Shown here in pieces: positions 26,387-35,840 of a stretch of 64,000 nt of DNA. The notes below the pieces were generated by a model, which worked only from the letters and a program-made list of their open reading frames with translations, was not told where the DNA came from and made no database searches. Within the stretch, counting starts at the first letter, position 1. Each line of letters starts with the position of its first letter. Made by a program: the position numbers and the translations under genes. Origin of the DNA: Deltaproteobacteria bacterium (GTDB lineage Bacteria; JADJOY01); NCBI GenBank assembly GCA_016713535.1, contig JADJOY010000033.1, positions 66,935-130,934 of the forward strand, in the 5' to 3' direction.

Positions 26387-28975
26387 ATGAATCTCCCCCG
26401 CGCGGAAGGGTTGGCGCAGCCGGCCCGTGCAGCGAGGCGCGCGCTCGCGGCGCTCGGTGCCGCGGTCGTGCTGGTGGTGGTTTCCGCCGGATGCATTGGG
26501 GAGAACGGCGAGGACGGCTTCCGCAGCCCGGTCGCGGTCTCGATCGGCGACGACACCTGGCGCGTGAGCTTCGACGCGTCGCTGGTGACGCTGCGCCTGG
26601 TCCGGGGCGGCGACACGCTCCTCGAGCTCGGCGCCGACGCGCTCGCGCTCGGCACCGTCGACCGCCTCGACGATCAGCTCAACTACGACCCGTACTGGCT
26701 GGGAAGCCCGCTCTACGATCCCCAGGGCCTCGCGTGGGTCACGCCGGCGAGCGCCACGATCACGGCGAGCGAAGGCATCCGCTCGTTCACCGCGGAGCTG
26801 ACCTACTCCGATGCCACCGCGGCCAGGCTCACCGTCACCGCCAGCGCGTCGGGCCGCTTCGCCGCGAAGCTCGTGCCGCACGCCACGTCGCGGCCGATCG
26901 CGTTCATGCGGCTCGCGCCGCGCGTCGACTCCACGGAAGCCTTCTACGGCCTCGGCGAGCACTACGACACCGTGAACCAGCGCGGCAAGGTCCGCGCCAT
27001 GCAGCTCGAGCCGAGCCTGCGCTTCGAGAGCCAGTACAACGAGGCCCACGTGCCGATCCCGTTCGTGATCGGCACCCGCGGCTGGGGCCTGTTCGTCGAG
27101 GACCGCCACCCGGGATCCTTCGACGTCGCCGCCAAGGCCGATGACCGGATCGAGGCCACCTTCGGCACCGCCGCGGACTCGCCGAACGGCCTCACCTTCC
27201 ACCTCTTCGCCGCGGCTCACCCCCTCGACGTCACCAAGCACTACTACGACGTCACCGGTTACCCGCGGCTGCCGGCGCCGTGGGCGCTCGGCCCGTGGCT
27301 GTGGCGGGACGAGAACCGCGATCAGGCGGAGGTGGAGAACGACGCCAACACTCTGCGCGACCTCGACATCGCGACCAGCGCGATCTGGATCGATCGCCCG
27401 TACGCCACGGGGGTCAACACCTTCGACTTCAGCGCGCCGCAGTTCCGCGATCCCACCGCGATGATCGGCACGCTCCACACACTCGGCTTCCGCACCGCGC
27501 TCTGGCACACGCCCTACCTCGACGAGGAAGACCCTTCCACCGCCGAGCTGCGCTCGTACGCCACAAGCCACGGCTTCTACCCGCCGCGCACGGGCCTCCT
27601 CTTCAACGGCTGGGGCCGGCCGATCGACCTCACCAATCCCGACGCCTACGCCTGGTGGCAGCGCCTGATCCGCCGCTACACCGACGCTGGCATCGAGGGG
27701 TTCAAGCTCGACTACGGCGAGGACGTCGTGCCGGGAGCCCTCGGCATCCGCGACAAGTGGAACTTCGCGGACGGAAGCGACGAGCGCACCATGCATGCGG
27801 CGTTTCAGCTCACCTACCACCAGGTGTACGCCGAGACGCTGCCCGCCTCGGGCGGATTCCTTCTCTGCCGCCACTCCACCTACGGCGACCAGACGAACGT
27901 CAGCGTGATCTGGCCCGGCGACCTCGACGCCACCTTCGCCAGGCAAGGCGAGCCGGCCACCGATCGCGACGGCGAGCGCTACAGCTCGGTGGGCGGGCTG
28001 CCCGCGTCGATGGTCGCGGGGCTGACGCTGGGTCCGTCTGGCTTTCCTTTCTACGGCTCGGACACCGGCGGCTACCGCCACTCGCCGCCGGACAAGGAGC
28101 TCTTCACGCGCTGGTTCGAGCAGACGTCGCTCTCGAGCGTGATGCAGGTGGGCACCAGCACCAACGACGTCGCGTGGGAGCCCACGCCGGAGAACGGCTT
28201 CGACGACGAGATGCTCGGCTGGTACCGCATCTACACGCGGCTCCATCTCAGGCTCTTTGCGTACGAGTGGACGCTCGCGCAGCGCATCGCCGTGGACGGC
28301 CGCCCCATTCAGCGCCCCATCGGGCTCGCGTATCCGGAGCTCGGCTCGCACCGCGCCGACGAGTACCTGTTCGGCGAAGATCTGCTGGTGGCGCCGGTGC
28401 TGGAGCGCGGCGCCCGCGAGCGCTCGGTGCTCTTCCCACCCGGCACCTGGCTCGACTGGTGGACGAGCGCGGCGTCGCCCGGCGAGCGCGAAGCGACCGT
28501 GGAGGCGCCGCTCGGCACGCTACCGCTGTGGATCCGCACGGGCGCGATCGTGCCGCTGCTCCGGCCGACGATCGACACGCTCTCTCCCACCACGGAGCCC
28601 GCCCGGGTGGACTCGTACGCCACCACGCCGGGAGTCCTGTATCCGCGGGTTGCCCCACCGGAATCGGCGAGCGCCGGTGCGTCCGAGATCACGCTCTTCG
28701 ATGGCACGCGGCTCGGTCAGTCCCTCGCCGGATCGAGCCTGGAGCTCACCGTCGAGCCGGGCTCCGAGTTCCGGCACGGCGTCGTGTTCGAGGTGCTCGG
28801 GGTTGGCCCACGCGCGGCCGGCGTGACCGAGAGCGGCTCGGCGCTCGCGCGGCATGCGAGCCTCGGCGAGCTCGAGGCCGCGGGCTCTGGCTGGTTCGCG
28901 GACACGGCCGATCGTGGCTCGCTGTGGATCAAGGTGCCGGCCGGCAGCCACACGGCGAGCGCTGCGCTCGACTGA
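26387..28975 (+). CDS. Secreted glycoside hydrolase family 31 protein
   Basis: An 862-residue exported alpha-glucosidase/alpha-xylosidase-type enzyme. The ATG at 26387 lies six bases after AGAGGAG. Seen: a signal peptide with a lipidation candidate (VVLVVVSAGC), an N-terminal beta domain including the GH31 hallmark FYGLGEHYD, the catalytic (beta/alpha)8 domain with nucleophile Asp442 in FKLDYGED and acid/base candidate Asp512 in WPGDLDATF, the FPFYGSDTGGY loop, and C-terminal beta domains. GH31 enzymes release alpha-linked glucose or xylose from oligosaccharides with retention. No transporter or other CAZyme lies nearby, so its polymer substrate is unknown. Confidence 0.9.
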   Translation: MNLPRAEGLAQPARAARRALAALGAAVVLVVVSAGCIGENGEDGFRSPVAVSIGDDTWRVSFDASLVTLRLVRGGDTLLELGADALALGTVDRLDDQLNYDPYWLGSPLYDPQGLAWVTPASATITASEGIRSFTAELTYSDATAARLTVTASASGRFAAKLVPHATSRPIAFMRLAPRVDSTEAFYGLGEHYDTVNQRGKVRAMQLEPSLRFESQYNEAHVPIPFVIGTRGWGLFVEDRHPGSFDVAAKADDRIEATFGTAADSPNGLTFHLFAAAHPLDVTKHYYDVTGYPRLPAPWALGPWLWRDENRDQAEVENDANTLRDLDIATSAIWIDRPYATGVNTFDFSAPQFRDPTAMIGTLHTLGFRTALWHTPYLDEEDPSTAELRSYATSHGFYPPRTGLLFNGWGRPIDLTNPDAYAWWQRLIRRYTDAGIEGFKLDYGEDVVPGALGIRDKWNFADGSDERTMHAAFQLTYHQVYAETLPASGGFLLCRHSTYGDQTNVSVIWPGDLDATFARQGEPATDRDGERYSSVGGLPASMVAGLTLGPSGFPFYGSDTGGYRHSPPDKELFTRWFEQTSLSSVMQVGTSTNDVAWEPTPENGFDDEMLGWYRIYTRLHLRLFAYEWTLAQRIAVDGRPIQRPIGLAYPELGSHRADEYLFGEDLLVAPVLERGARERSVLFPPGTWLDWWTSAASPGEREATVEAPLGTLPLWIRTGAIVPLLRPTIDTLSPTTEPARVDSYATTPGVLYPRVAPPESASAGASEITLFDGTRLGQSLAGSSLELTVEPGSEFRHGVVFEVLGVGPRAAGVTESGSALARHASLGELEAAGSGWFADTADRGSLWIKVPAGSHTASAALD

Positions 28976-29030
28976 CTCGGACGCTCGGCGGGGTTGGCGA
29001 TTCAGCCCCGATCGTGCTAGGGTCCGCCAG

Positions 29031-30041
29031 ATGAAAATTGCACGCTCGGCACTCGTTTCTGCGTCGGCCATCCCCACCGCGCTCGCGCTGGCGCTGTCGG
29101 TCGCGTTCACGCCGCTCGCTCGCGCCCAGACGCCCGCGGAGCCCACTCCGGCTCCGTCGGACGCGGCCCCCGCGGAAGCCGGTGACGCCGACACAGCCGG
29201 CCAGCCGTCGATCTACGACAAGGCGATCGTCGGCCCGAAGCACGTCGACCTCGGGCACGACCTGCAGATGGAGGTCCCCGAAGGCATCGCCCTCTTCGAG
29301 CAGCCCACCGCCGGCGAGCTGATGGAGAAGATGGGCAATGGCGGCGGCAACCCGGGTCTCCTCGCTCTGGTCACGGACCCCCGCGCCGACTGGATGGTGA
29401 TCGTCACCTACGAGGACGAGGGCTACGTCAAGGACGACGACGCCGCGAAGCTCGACCCGAATGGCCTCCTCGACGACATCCGCCAGGGCACCGAGGCCGC
29501 GAATCGCGCCCGTGAGAAGCACGGGATCGCGCCGGTCGAGGTGGTGGGCTGGGACGAGCCGCCCCGCTACGAGCCCGACACGCATCATCTGGTGTGGGCG
29601 GTGCGCGGGCGCTCCGAGGGCCGCGACATCGTGAACTTCAACACGCGCGTGCTCGGCCGGAAGGGCGTCGCATCGCTCAACCTCGTCGACGATCCCGCGA
29701 ACCTCCCCACCTCCAAGCCGCAAGCGGGCGCACTCCTCGCCGCGACCACGTTCACGGCCGGCGCGCGCTATGCGGACTACCAGCCCGGCACCGACAAGGT
29801 GGCCGAATACGGGCTCGCGGCGCTGGTCGCGGGCGGCGCGGGCGCGGCGGCGCTCAAGGTCGCCAAGGTGGGCTTGCTGGCGAAGTTCGGGGGCAAGCTG
29901 ATCGCGCTCCTGATCGCGTTCAAGAAGGTCGTGATCATCGCCGCGCTCGGCGTGGTCGGGCTCATCCAGAAGCTCTTCGGCGGCGGCAAGAAGGTCGCCG
30001 TCGGCGCCAGCACCATCGCACCGAGCGACCCGGCCGCCTGA
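29031..30041 (+). CDS. DUF2167 family exported membrane protein
   Basis: A 336-residue protein. Start ATG at 29031 (an AT-rich start in GC-rich DNA, typical of a true start), giving a clear signal peptide (ALVSASAIPTALALALSVAF, cut after ARA). Seen: an Ala/Pro linker, the DUF2167 body (GPKHVDLGHDLQMEVPEGI, then FNTRVLGRKGVASLNLV), two C-terminal hydrophobic helices (AALVAGGAGAAALKV and LIAFKKVVIIAALGVVGLI) and a short Gly/Lys tail. Family members are periplasmic/inner-membrane proteins of unknown function. It is alone on its transcription unit, with repeats following. Confidence 0.85.
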   Translation: MKIARSALVSASAIPTALALALSVAFTPLARAQTPAEPTPAPSDAAPAEAGDADTAGQPSIYDKAIVGPKHVDLGHDLQMEVPEGIALFEQPTAGELMEKMGNGGGNPGLLALVTDPRADWMVIVTYEDEGYVKDDDAAKLDPNGLLDDIRQGTEAANRAREKHGIAPVEVVGWDEPPRYEPDTHHLVWAVRGRSEGRDIVNFNTRVLGRKGVASLNLVDDPANLPTSKPQAGALLAATTFTAGARYADYQPGTDKVAEYGLAALVAGGAGAAALKVAKVGLLAKFGGKLIALLIAFKKVVIIAALGVVGLIQKLFGGGKKVAVGASTIAPSDPAA

Positions 30042-30398
30042 CGGCGCCGGCGGGCGCGGGGCACGCCCCTACCGTCGATTCACGATGGACGCTCCGCGGC
30101 GGTCGGCGCACGAACCGCCGCCGTCGACCCCGGCCGACGGCTTGCACCCTAGGGGCGGGGCCGGTCCCCGCCCGCACATGGGTGTGTAGGGGAGGGCGTC
30201 AGCCCTCCCGCGCGCGGAATCGAGCGGCTCGCCCGCGTCCGTGGGCGGTGCCCGTCCCCTGCCCGCCGGAGGCGGGTCCTCCAGATCGAGAGCGGCGTCA
30301 CGGCAACCCCCGACATCGCCGGGCTCGCGCGCGACGAAGCGCGCAACGATCCGTATCCTGGGCCTCGCGGCGCTCCGCCACGCCGCGAGGCCCATGCC
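30042..30398. other. Intergenic repeat cluster
   Basis: 357 bp with no gene. It contains several GC-hairpins: GCGGGGCacGCCCC near 30055, GGGGCGGGGCC/GGTCCCCGCCC at 30151-30173, a GGGAGGGC-gtca-GCCCTCCC hairpin within the 31-bp unit at 30180-30210 that recurs at 35930-35960, and GCCCGCCGGAGGCGGG near 30261. These may be degraded REP-like elements. Confidence 0.6.
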
Positions 30399-31472
30399 AT
30401 GGCCACCGATACCGTCGTTCCCGATTCCTACGTAGCGGTACCGAACGCCGCACCGCCGCCCCCGTACGCGCCGCCCGCCAAGAAGCGAAGGCGGTGGGTG
30501 GCGTGGGCGATCGGCGTCGCGATCGTGATCGCGCTCGCCAAGCGCGATCCGGTACCGAGCTGCGGCGAGACGATCACCAGCGAACGTGCGTGCCGCATCT
30601 CGTTCGACCGGGAGAAGCACACGCGGCGCGCCCGAGCACGAGTCCCAGCCACGCCGGCGCCCGCCGCAGGCTATCCGTTGATCTTGGTGTTCCACGGCGC
30701 GCAGGCCACCGCCGACTGGCAGGTCGCGTACACCACGTTCGAGGACGCCGCGGTGCGGGCGGGGTTCGCGATCGTCCATCCCGATGGCACCGGCAAGGAC
30801 CACACCTGGAACGCGGGCACCTGCTGCGGCTCGGCGATGCACGACCAGGTCGACGACGTCTCGTTCGTGAACGAGCTCATCGGCCGCCTGAAGAGCCTCG
30901 CGGCGATCGATCCGCGTCGCATCCACGTGGCCGGCGTCTCCAACGGCGGCATGTTCGCCGATCGCCTGGCCTGCGAGATGAGCAACGAGCTCGCCTCGCT
31001 GGCGATGGTGTCGGCGGCACCGTACGCGGGGCGCTGCCCGCTGTGGATCCCGATCCCGACGCTGATGGTGCACGGTAAGCAAGACGCGATCGTTCCCGAG
31101 GTCGGCCGCACCGAGGCGTCCGACGACGCTCCGCCCTACCCCGACCTCCACGCGTTCGCGGCGGATCGCGCGAGGCAGTACGACTGCGCGGATCCAGTCG
31201 AGCGGGCGCTCAACCTGGTGGGCTCGAGCTGCACGACCTGGTCACCGTGCCGCTTCGACGGTGAGGTCGAGCTCTGCCTGCTCGGCGACGGCGGTCACAC
31301 CTGGCCGGGCGCCAAGCTCGAGCTCACGAGCCTCGGCCCGACCAGCCGCACGCTCGACGCGAATCGCGAGCTGCTGCGCTTCTTCCAGCGCCACGAGCTC
31401 ACCGTCGCGGCCGACCCGCCGCCGGCTGGCGCGACGCCCGCCACCGAGCCCGCGCCTCTGCCTGCACCTTGA
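30399..31472 (+). CDS. PHB-depolymerase-like esterase (LpqC family), membrane-anchored
   Basis: A 357-residue alpha/beta hydrolase. Seen: a Pro-rich N-terminus, a signal-anchor helix (WVAWAIGVAIVIALA), the oxyanion-hole region LILVFHGAQ, the nucleophile elbow GVSNGG (GxSxG, Ser as nucleophile), an Asp region VHGKQDAIVP and the catalytic His in GDGGHTWPG. Several Cys (CGSA, CEM, CPLW, CRFDGEVELC) suggest disulfides and an extracytoplasmic location. The LpqC/PHB family includes feruloyl and polyhydroxyalkanoate esterases; the substrate here is not defined. The C-terminus is Pro/Ala-rich. Confidence 0.85.
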   Translation: MATDTVVPDSYVAVPNAAPPPPYAPPAKKRRRWVAWAIGVAIVIALAKRDPVPSCGETITSERACRISFDREKHTRRARARVPATPAPAAGYPLILVFHGAQATADWQVAYTTFEDAAVRAGFAIVHPDGTGKDHTWNAGTCCGSAMHDQVDDVSFVNELIGRLKSLAAIDPRRIHVAGVSNGGMFADRLACEMSNELASLAMVSAAPYAGRCPLWIPIPTLMVHGKQDAIVPEVGRTEASDDAPPYPDLHAFAADRARQYDCADPVERALNLVGSSCTTWSPCRFDGEVELCLLGDGGHTWPGAKLELTSLGPTSRTLDANRELLRFFQRHELTVAADPPPAGATPATEPAPLPAP

Positions 31473-31547
31473 CCCCTCGCCGTGGCGGCCCACCGGTCCG
31501 TCGGTGGGCCCGTGCGGCGCGAGGGACCGCACCGCCTCCTGGCCGCT

Positions 31548-33356
31548 TTACCGCCGCGACGCCGCTGCGACCCGGGGCGCGGTGGGCTCGGACGCCGTCG
31601 CGGTGCTACCCATCGCTACCAACCGCGCCGCCCGGACGCCCAGGAACTCGCGCTTCTCGCGCGCCGTGAGCGCGCGCCCGCCCATCGGCTTCACCTTGAA
31701 CGGGTCCACGTACTGGCCGCTGCGCCAGAACGCGTAGTGGAGGTGGGGCCCGGTGGCGAGCCCGGTCTGACCGACGTACCCGATCAGTTGCCCCTGCTTC
31801 ACGCGCGTGCCTGTCGCGATCCCCCGCGGGATCCGCGACAGGTGGCTGTACGAAGACTGGTAGACGCCGTCGTGACGGATCTTCACGAAGCGCCCGTTCC
31901 CTCCGCTCCATCCGGCGAACTCGACCACGCCATCGCCCACCGCTCGGATCCCCGTCCCGGTCGGCGCAGCGAAGTCGACACCCAGGTGCGGCCGCCACAC
32001 GCCGAGGACCGGATGAAACCGGCGCCGCGCGAACGGCGAGCTGACGCGGCTGTACGGGATGGGGCTCTTGAGGAACGGCTTGCGCTGACCCTCGCCGCTG
32101 TCGTCGACGTACTCGACGTGACCGTCGTCGCCGACGATCCGGAACGCGCGGTAGGTCTCGCCCTTGTTCACGAGCTCGGCCGCGAGGATCGTCCCGTACG
32201 CGAGCTTCGGATCGCCCTTGGCCGTGGACAGCAGCACCCGGAACGAATCCCCGCGCTGGAGCTCGGTGTTGAAGTCGACCTCCCACGCGAACAGGTTCGC
32301 GACCGCGGCCACCTTCGAGGGCGGCAGGCCGCCTCGCACGGCCGCGTCGTAGAACGACGAGGTGATGCGGCCCGCCACGACCCGCGTGGAGCGGCTCGCG
32401 GCGGCCGAGGTGGGCGGCGCGGCGACCGCGGCGGCCGGCGCCGGCGCCTTCGCGGACGTCTCGAGCACAGGCGTGACCACCATGTCGGGGGCTACGGCCG
32501 GCAACGCGGCGGCGACCGCGACCGGCGGCGGCGCAACGGCGGGCGCGGGCGGCGCGGCGGCCAGGGTGACCTCGATCCGCTTGGACTTGGCGGTCTCCTG
32601 GACCGCGACCGAACGGAGCGCCTGGGTGGCGTCGTCGCGGACCACCTCGACGCGGGTGCCGATCTTGGCGCGGCGCGGGTTCCACTTCTTGCGGATCGCG
32701 GCGACCGCGTCGGCGGTGTCCGAGGGCGCGACTCCCAGCGCGCGCAGCTCGCTCTCCAGCGTCTCCCCGCGTGACAGCGTCCCGGTGCGCACGGCGGCGC
32801 GGCCCGCCACGGGAGCGGCGGGCGCCGGTTGGGTGGCGCTGGTGGGGGCGAGGATGGAATCGTTCCCGATCGTGTCCTCGGCGATCTTCACCACCCGCGA
32901 CTGGAACCCGTCGGCGGCGCGGGTGACCTGGATCCGCCGCTCGTCGTCCATCGCCACGCTCAGGCCGGCGACGTCACCGGTCTTGGGGTCGACGGAGACC
33001 GAGACCTCGGAGCCGACCTGGGCCTTGCGGACGTCCCAGTGGGTGGAGATGCGCGCGACGATGCGGGCGATGTCGTCGGCGTCGACCTCGAGGTCTCGCA
33101 ACACCGAGGCCAGGGTCTCGCCACGAGCGAGGGTGTGCGCGCGAGGGACGTGGCGCGCCCTCGACGAGGCCTTGGGCGCGCTCGCCTGCTGGGGCGGATG
33201 GGCGCCGCGCGAGCCGACCTTCGGCGAAGACTTCTTCGAGGTCGCGTCGCGCCGGGGCCCGACCGCGGCCGCGGTGCCGGCGATCGACGCGACCAGCAGC
33301 GCCGCGAGCAGCGCACGGCCGAAGGCGCGCACGGGGCGGTCGTCGATTGGGTTCAC
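31548..33356 (-). CDS. M23 family murein endopeptidase with N-terminal binding domains
   Basis: A 602-residue exported peptidoglycan hydrolase. Start GTG at 33356 (GGAG upstream), giving a signal peptide (LLAALLVASIAGTAAA). Seen: two LysM/OapA-like domains that begin TLARGETLASVL and TLSRGETLESEL (about 75-150 and 180-260), an Ala/Pro-rich linker, and a C-terminal lysostaphin-type M23 domain with zinc ligands in RPHLGVDFA (His and Asp) and PHLHYAFW (HxH). It cleaves peptide cross-links in peptidoglycan during growth or division. The following gene in this direction is 75 bp away on the other strand; no operon. Confidence 0.9.
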   Translation of the reverse strand: MNPIDDRPVRAFGRALLAALLVASIAGTAAAVGPRRDATSKKSSPKVGSRGAHPPQQASAPKASSRARHVPRAHTLARGETLASVLRDLEVDADDIARIVARISTHWDVRKAQVGSEVSVSVDPKTGDVAGLSVAMDDERRIQVTRAADGFQSRVVKIAEDTIGNDSILAPTSATQPAPAAPVAGRAAVRTGTLSRGETLESELRALGVAPSDTADAVAAIRKKWNPRRAKIGTRVEVVRDDATQALRSVAVQETAKSKRIEVTLAAAPPAPAVAPPPVAVAAALPAVAPDMVVTPVLETSAKAPAPAAAVAAPPTSAAASRSTRVVAGRITSSFYDAAVRGGLPPSKVAAVANLFAWEVDFNTELQRGDSFRVLLSTAKGDPKLAYGTILAAELVNKGETYRAFRIVGDDGHVEYVDDSGEGQRKPFLKSPIPYSRVSSPFARRRFHPVLGVWRPHLGVDFAAPTGTGIRAVGDGVVEFAGWSGGNGRFVKIRHDGVYQSSYSHLSRIPRGIATGTRVKQGQLIGYVGQTGLATGPHLHYAFWRSGQYVDPFKVKPMGGRALTAREKREFLGVRAARLVAMGSTATASEPTAPRVAAASRR

Positions 33357-33562
33357 GCGTTTCGCTCCCAGCCGCGCGCGCCGAGCGCGCACGCTGGATC
33401 GGGGGACGGCGCGACGGTAGAGACAGAGCCCGCCGCTGTCAAGGACTCACGATCGAAAAGCCGAGCCCGATCGACCGCGTGCGCTCCCCTACCTCGAATC
33501 GACTCGAGGTCCGGGGCTGGGTGCGCGGCCTTGCCCCCCCCCGCGCCCCCACCCGGACGCCG

Positions 33563-34651
33563 TCAGCTCGCCTTGCGGAACTTCTCCATGAACGTGACCA
33601 GGCGCTCGACGCCGGCCATCGGCATGGCGTTGTAGATGGACGCGCGCATGCCACCCACCGAGCGGTGGCCCTTGAGCCCGATCAGGCCCGCGGCCTCCGA
33701 CTCCTTGGCGAACTTCTTGTCGAGATCTTCGCTCGACAGCAGGAACGTCACGTTCATCCGCGAGCGGTGGTCCTTGGTGGTGACGCTGCCGCGGTAGAAG
33801 CCGTCCGAGCCGTCGATGGCGTCGTAGAGGAGCTTGGCCTTGGCCTCGTTGAGCTTCGCCATGGCGTCGAGCCCGCCCTGCTCCTCGATCCAGGCCAGCG
33901 TGAGGCCCACCAGGTAGATACCGAAGCTCGGCGGGGTGTTGTAGAGCGACTGGTTGTCGGCGTGGGTCTGGTAGCGCCAGATGGTCGGGATGGTCTTGGG
34001 CGCGCTCGCCATCCACGCCTTCTCGATGATGACGATCGTCACGCCCGAGGGGCCGGCGTTCTTTTGCGCGCCCGCGTAGATCAGCGCGAACTTCGAGGCC
34101 TCGACCGGGCGGCTGAAGATGTCCGACGACATGTCGCACACGTGCCGATGGCCCGAGAACTGCGGGAGCGTGGGCCACTGGGTGCCGAAGATGGTGTTGT
34201 TCGAGGTGGTGTGGACGTAGGCCGCGTTGCTGGGCACCTCGACACCGTCGAGGCTCGGCAGCTCGGAGAAGTTCTTGTCCTCGCTGCTCGCGACCGACAC
34301 CGCGCTGCCGAGGCGCTTCGCCTCCTCGAGGGCCTTCTTCGACCACGCACCCGAGAGGACGTACGCCCCGACCTGCTCGTGCCCCAAGAAGTTGAGCGGG
34401 ATCTGCGCGAACTGACCGCTCGCGCCGCCCTGCAGGAAGAGCACGTCGTGGGTGTCGGGGACCTGGAAGAGGCGCTTCACCCGCGCCATGGCGTCGGCGT
34501 TGATCGCCTCGAACTCCTTCGAGCGGTGGCTGATCTCCGCGACCGAGAGGCCCACGCCGTCGAGAGCGACGAGCGCCTTCGACGCCTTCTCGAGCACCGA
34601 AAGCGGAAGGATCGCGGGACCCGGATTGAAGTTGACGGGACGGTCGCTCAT
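33563..34651 (-). CDS. serC: Phosphoserine aminotransferase
   Basis: A 362-residue PLP enzyme, exactly the usual SerC length, converting 3-phosphohydroxypyruvate and glutamate to phosphoserine and 2-oxoglutarate (serine synthesis; also in pyridoxine synthesis). Start ATG at 34651, after AAGGAG. Seen: NFNPGPAILP at the N-terminus, the PLP-lysine motif YAGAQKNAGPSG, QGGASGQFAQIP, and GHRSVGGMRASIYNA at the C-terminus. The neighbouring serA-like dehydrogenase is 24 kb away, so there is no serine operon here. Confidence 0.95.
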   Translation of the reverse strand: MSDRPVNFNPGPAILPLSVLEKASKALVALDGVGLSVAEISHRSKEFEAINADAMARVKRLFQVPDTHDVLFLQGGASGQFAQIPLNFLGHEQVGAYVLSGAWSKKALEEAKRLGSAVSVASSEDKNFSELPSLDGVEVPSNAAYVHTTSNNTIFGTQWPTLPQFSGHRHVCDMSSDIFSRPVEASKFALIYAGAQKNAGPSGVTIVIIEKAWMASAPKTIPTIWRYQTHADNQSLYNTPPSFGIYLVGLTLAWIEEQGGLDAMAKLNEAKAKLLYDAIDGSDGFYRGSVTTKDHRSRMNVTFLLSSEDLDKKFAKESEAAGLIGLKGHRSVGGMRASIYNAMPMAGVERLVTFMEKFRKAS

Positions 34652-34869
34652 GACGTCGCTCCTTGTGTCGAGAGGTCCTGGAAGCGCGCGGCGCCGCAAC
34701 CTGCGCACGAGACTCGAGCGGCGCGCGGTGAACCGCTCGATCTAGCACATTTCGCAGGCGCGGGGAGCGCGCGCCGGAGGTCGGTAGCCGCGCCTCCGGG
34801 CGCCGGGGTACAACTGCTTTCGCGCGCGGTTCAGCCGCGCCCATCCAGCCGCTCGCGAGGAGAATCCGC

Positions 34870-35172
34870 ATGGCATCGGCCGAGCTCGCCAAGTTGATCG
34901 AGGATCTCGGGAATCCCGATCCGACCGTCCGTCACAAGGCGGCCAACGACCTCGCCAACCTGGGCGTCGACGCCACCGAAGCGGTCCCCACGCTGATGGC
35001 GCACTTCCACGACCCCGACCAGGGCGTGCGCGTGATGGTGCTCAACGCGATCGGCATCATCGGCTCGCCGGCGCGGGTGGCGGTGAACGAGCTGCGCAAG
35101 CTGCTCAAGGACCCGGACGAGGAGGTCGCCCAGATGGCCGACTTCGCGCTCGTCCAGATCCAGGGGTCCTGA
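34870..35172 (+). CDS. Small HEAT-repeat protein
   Basis: A 100-residue protein; ATG preceded by GAGGAG. Seen: two to three HEAT-type helical repeats (DPTVRHKAANDLANLG, DPDQGVRVMVLNAIGIIG, DPDEEVAQMADFALVQI). Such proteins make protein-protein contacts, for example with phycobilin lyases or signalling enzymes; no catalytic motif. A TPR protein follows 35 bp later on the same strand, suggesting a two-gene scaffold unit. Confidence 0.85.
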   Translation: MASAELAKLIEDLGNPDPTVRHKAANDLANLGVDATEAVPTLMAHFHDPDQGVRVMVLNAIGIIGSPARVAVNELRKLLKDPDEEVAQMADFALVQIQGS

Positions 35173-35207
35173 CCCGACCGCGCGAGCGCCGCGCGCACGG
35201 GCACCCG

Positions 35208-35840
35208 ATGCTTCGCCCGTGGTGGCGCTGGCGAACGCGCCGGTTGCTCGATCGAGCGCGGGCGCAGCAGGCGGCGGGGCTCACGGGCTCTGGCCAGGCG
35301 GCGACGCTCCGAGCCGCGCTCGCGGCGGCGAACCGCTGCGGCGCCGGGAGCCCTGAGCTCGCGCGAGCCCTCGACGCGCTGGTGGCGCTCGCCGCCCGCG
35401 ACGAGCGGCTCTGCTCCGCGCCTGACCTCGACGGCTGGATCGAGCGACGCGTCGCGCTCGGGGCCGACGACCTCGCGCGCGCCTCGATCCTGAGCGGTCA
35501 CGCTCTCACGTTCCGGGCCGCGCGCCAGCCGAGCCGCGCCGAGCCTCTCGCGCGGCGGGCCCTCGGCTTGCTCGACGCCAGCTTGCCCGCGGACGACCCT
35601 CGCCTCGAACAGGCCCTGGACACGGTCGCGGGCATCGCGCTGCGCCTCGGCCACCACGCCGAGGCCGAGGAAGCCCTGGGCCGGCTGCTCACGCTGGAGG
35701 AGCGGCGCGCCGACGGGCTCGAGCTCGCCGCCACGCTCAATCGCCTCGCCCAGGTGAAGCGCGCACTCGGCAAGAACGTCGAAGCCAGCGACCTCGACGA
35801 GCGCGTCGCGGAGCTTCGCGAGCGGCGCGGCCTGCGGTGA
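35208..35840 (+). CDS. TPR-like helical protein
   Basis: A 210-residue protein with tetratricopeptide-like repeats, e.g. ASILSGHALTFRAARQPS, DPRLEQALDTVAGIALRLG and GLELAATLNRLAQVKRALG, each followed by a helix rich in Ala/Glu/Leu. The N-terminus is Arg/Trp-rich and lacks a signal peptide, so it should be cytoplasmic. It is likely co-transcribed with the HEAT-repeat gene. Function unknown. Confidence 0.75.
   Translation: MLRPWWRWRTRRLLDRARAQQAAGLTGSGQAATLRAALAAANRCGAGSPELARALDALVALAARDERLCSAPDLDGWIERRVALGADDLARASILSGHALTFRAARQPSRAEPLARRALGLLDASLPADDPRLEQALDTVAGIALRLGHHAEAEEALGRLLTLEERRADGLELAATLNRLAQVKRALGKNVEASDLDERVAELRERRGLR

Noticed and set aside
33563-34651. Serine biosynthesis operon with the 2-hydroxyacid dehydrogenase at 8.9 kb
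   Set aside because: The genes are 24 kb apart on different strands, and the dehydrogenase resembles glycerate/lactate-type enzymes, with no SerA regulatory domain.
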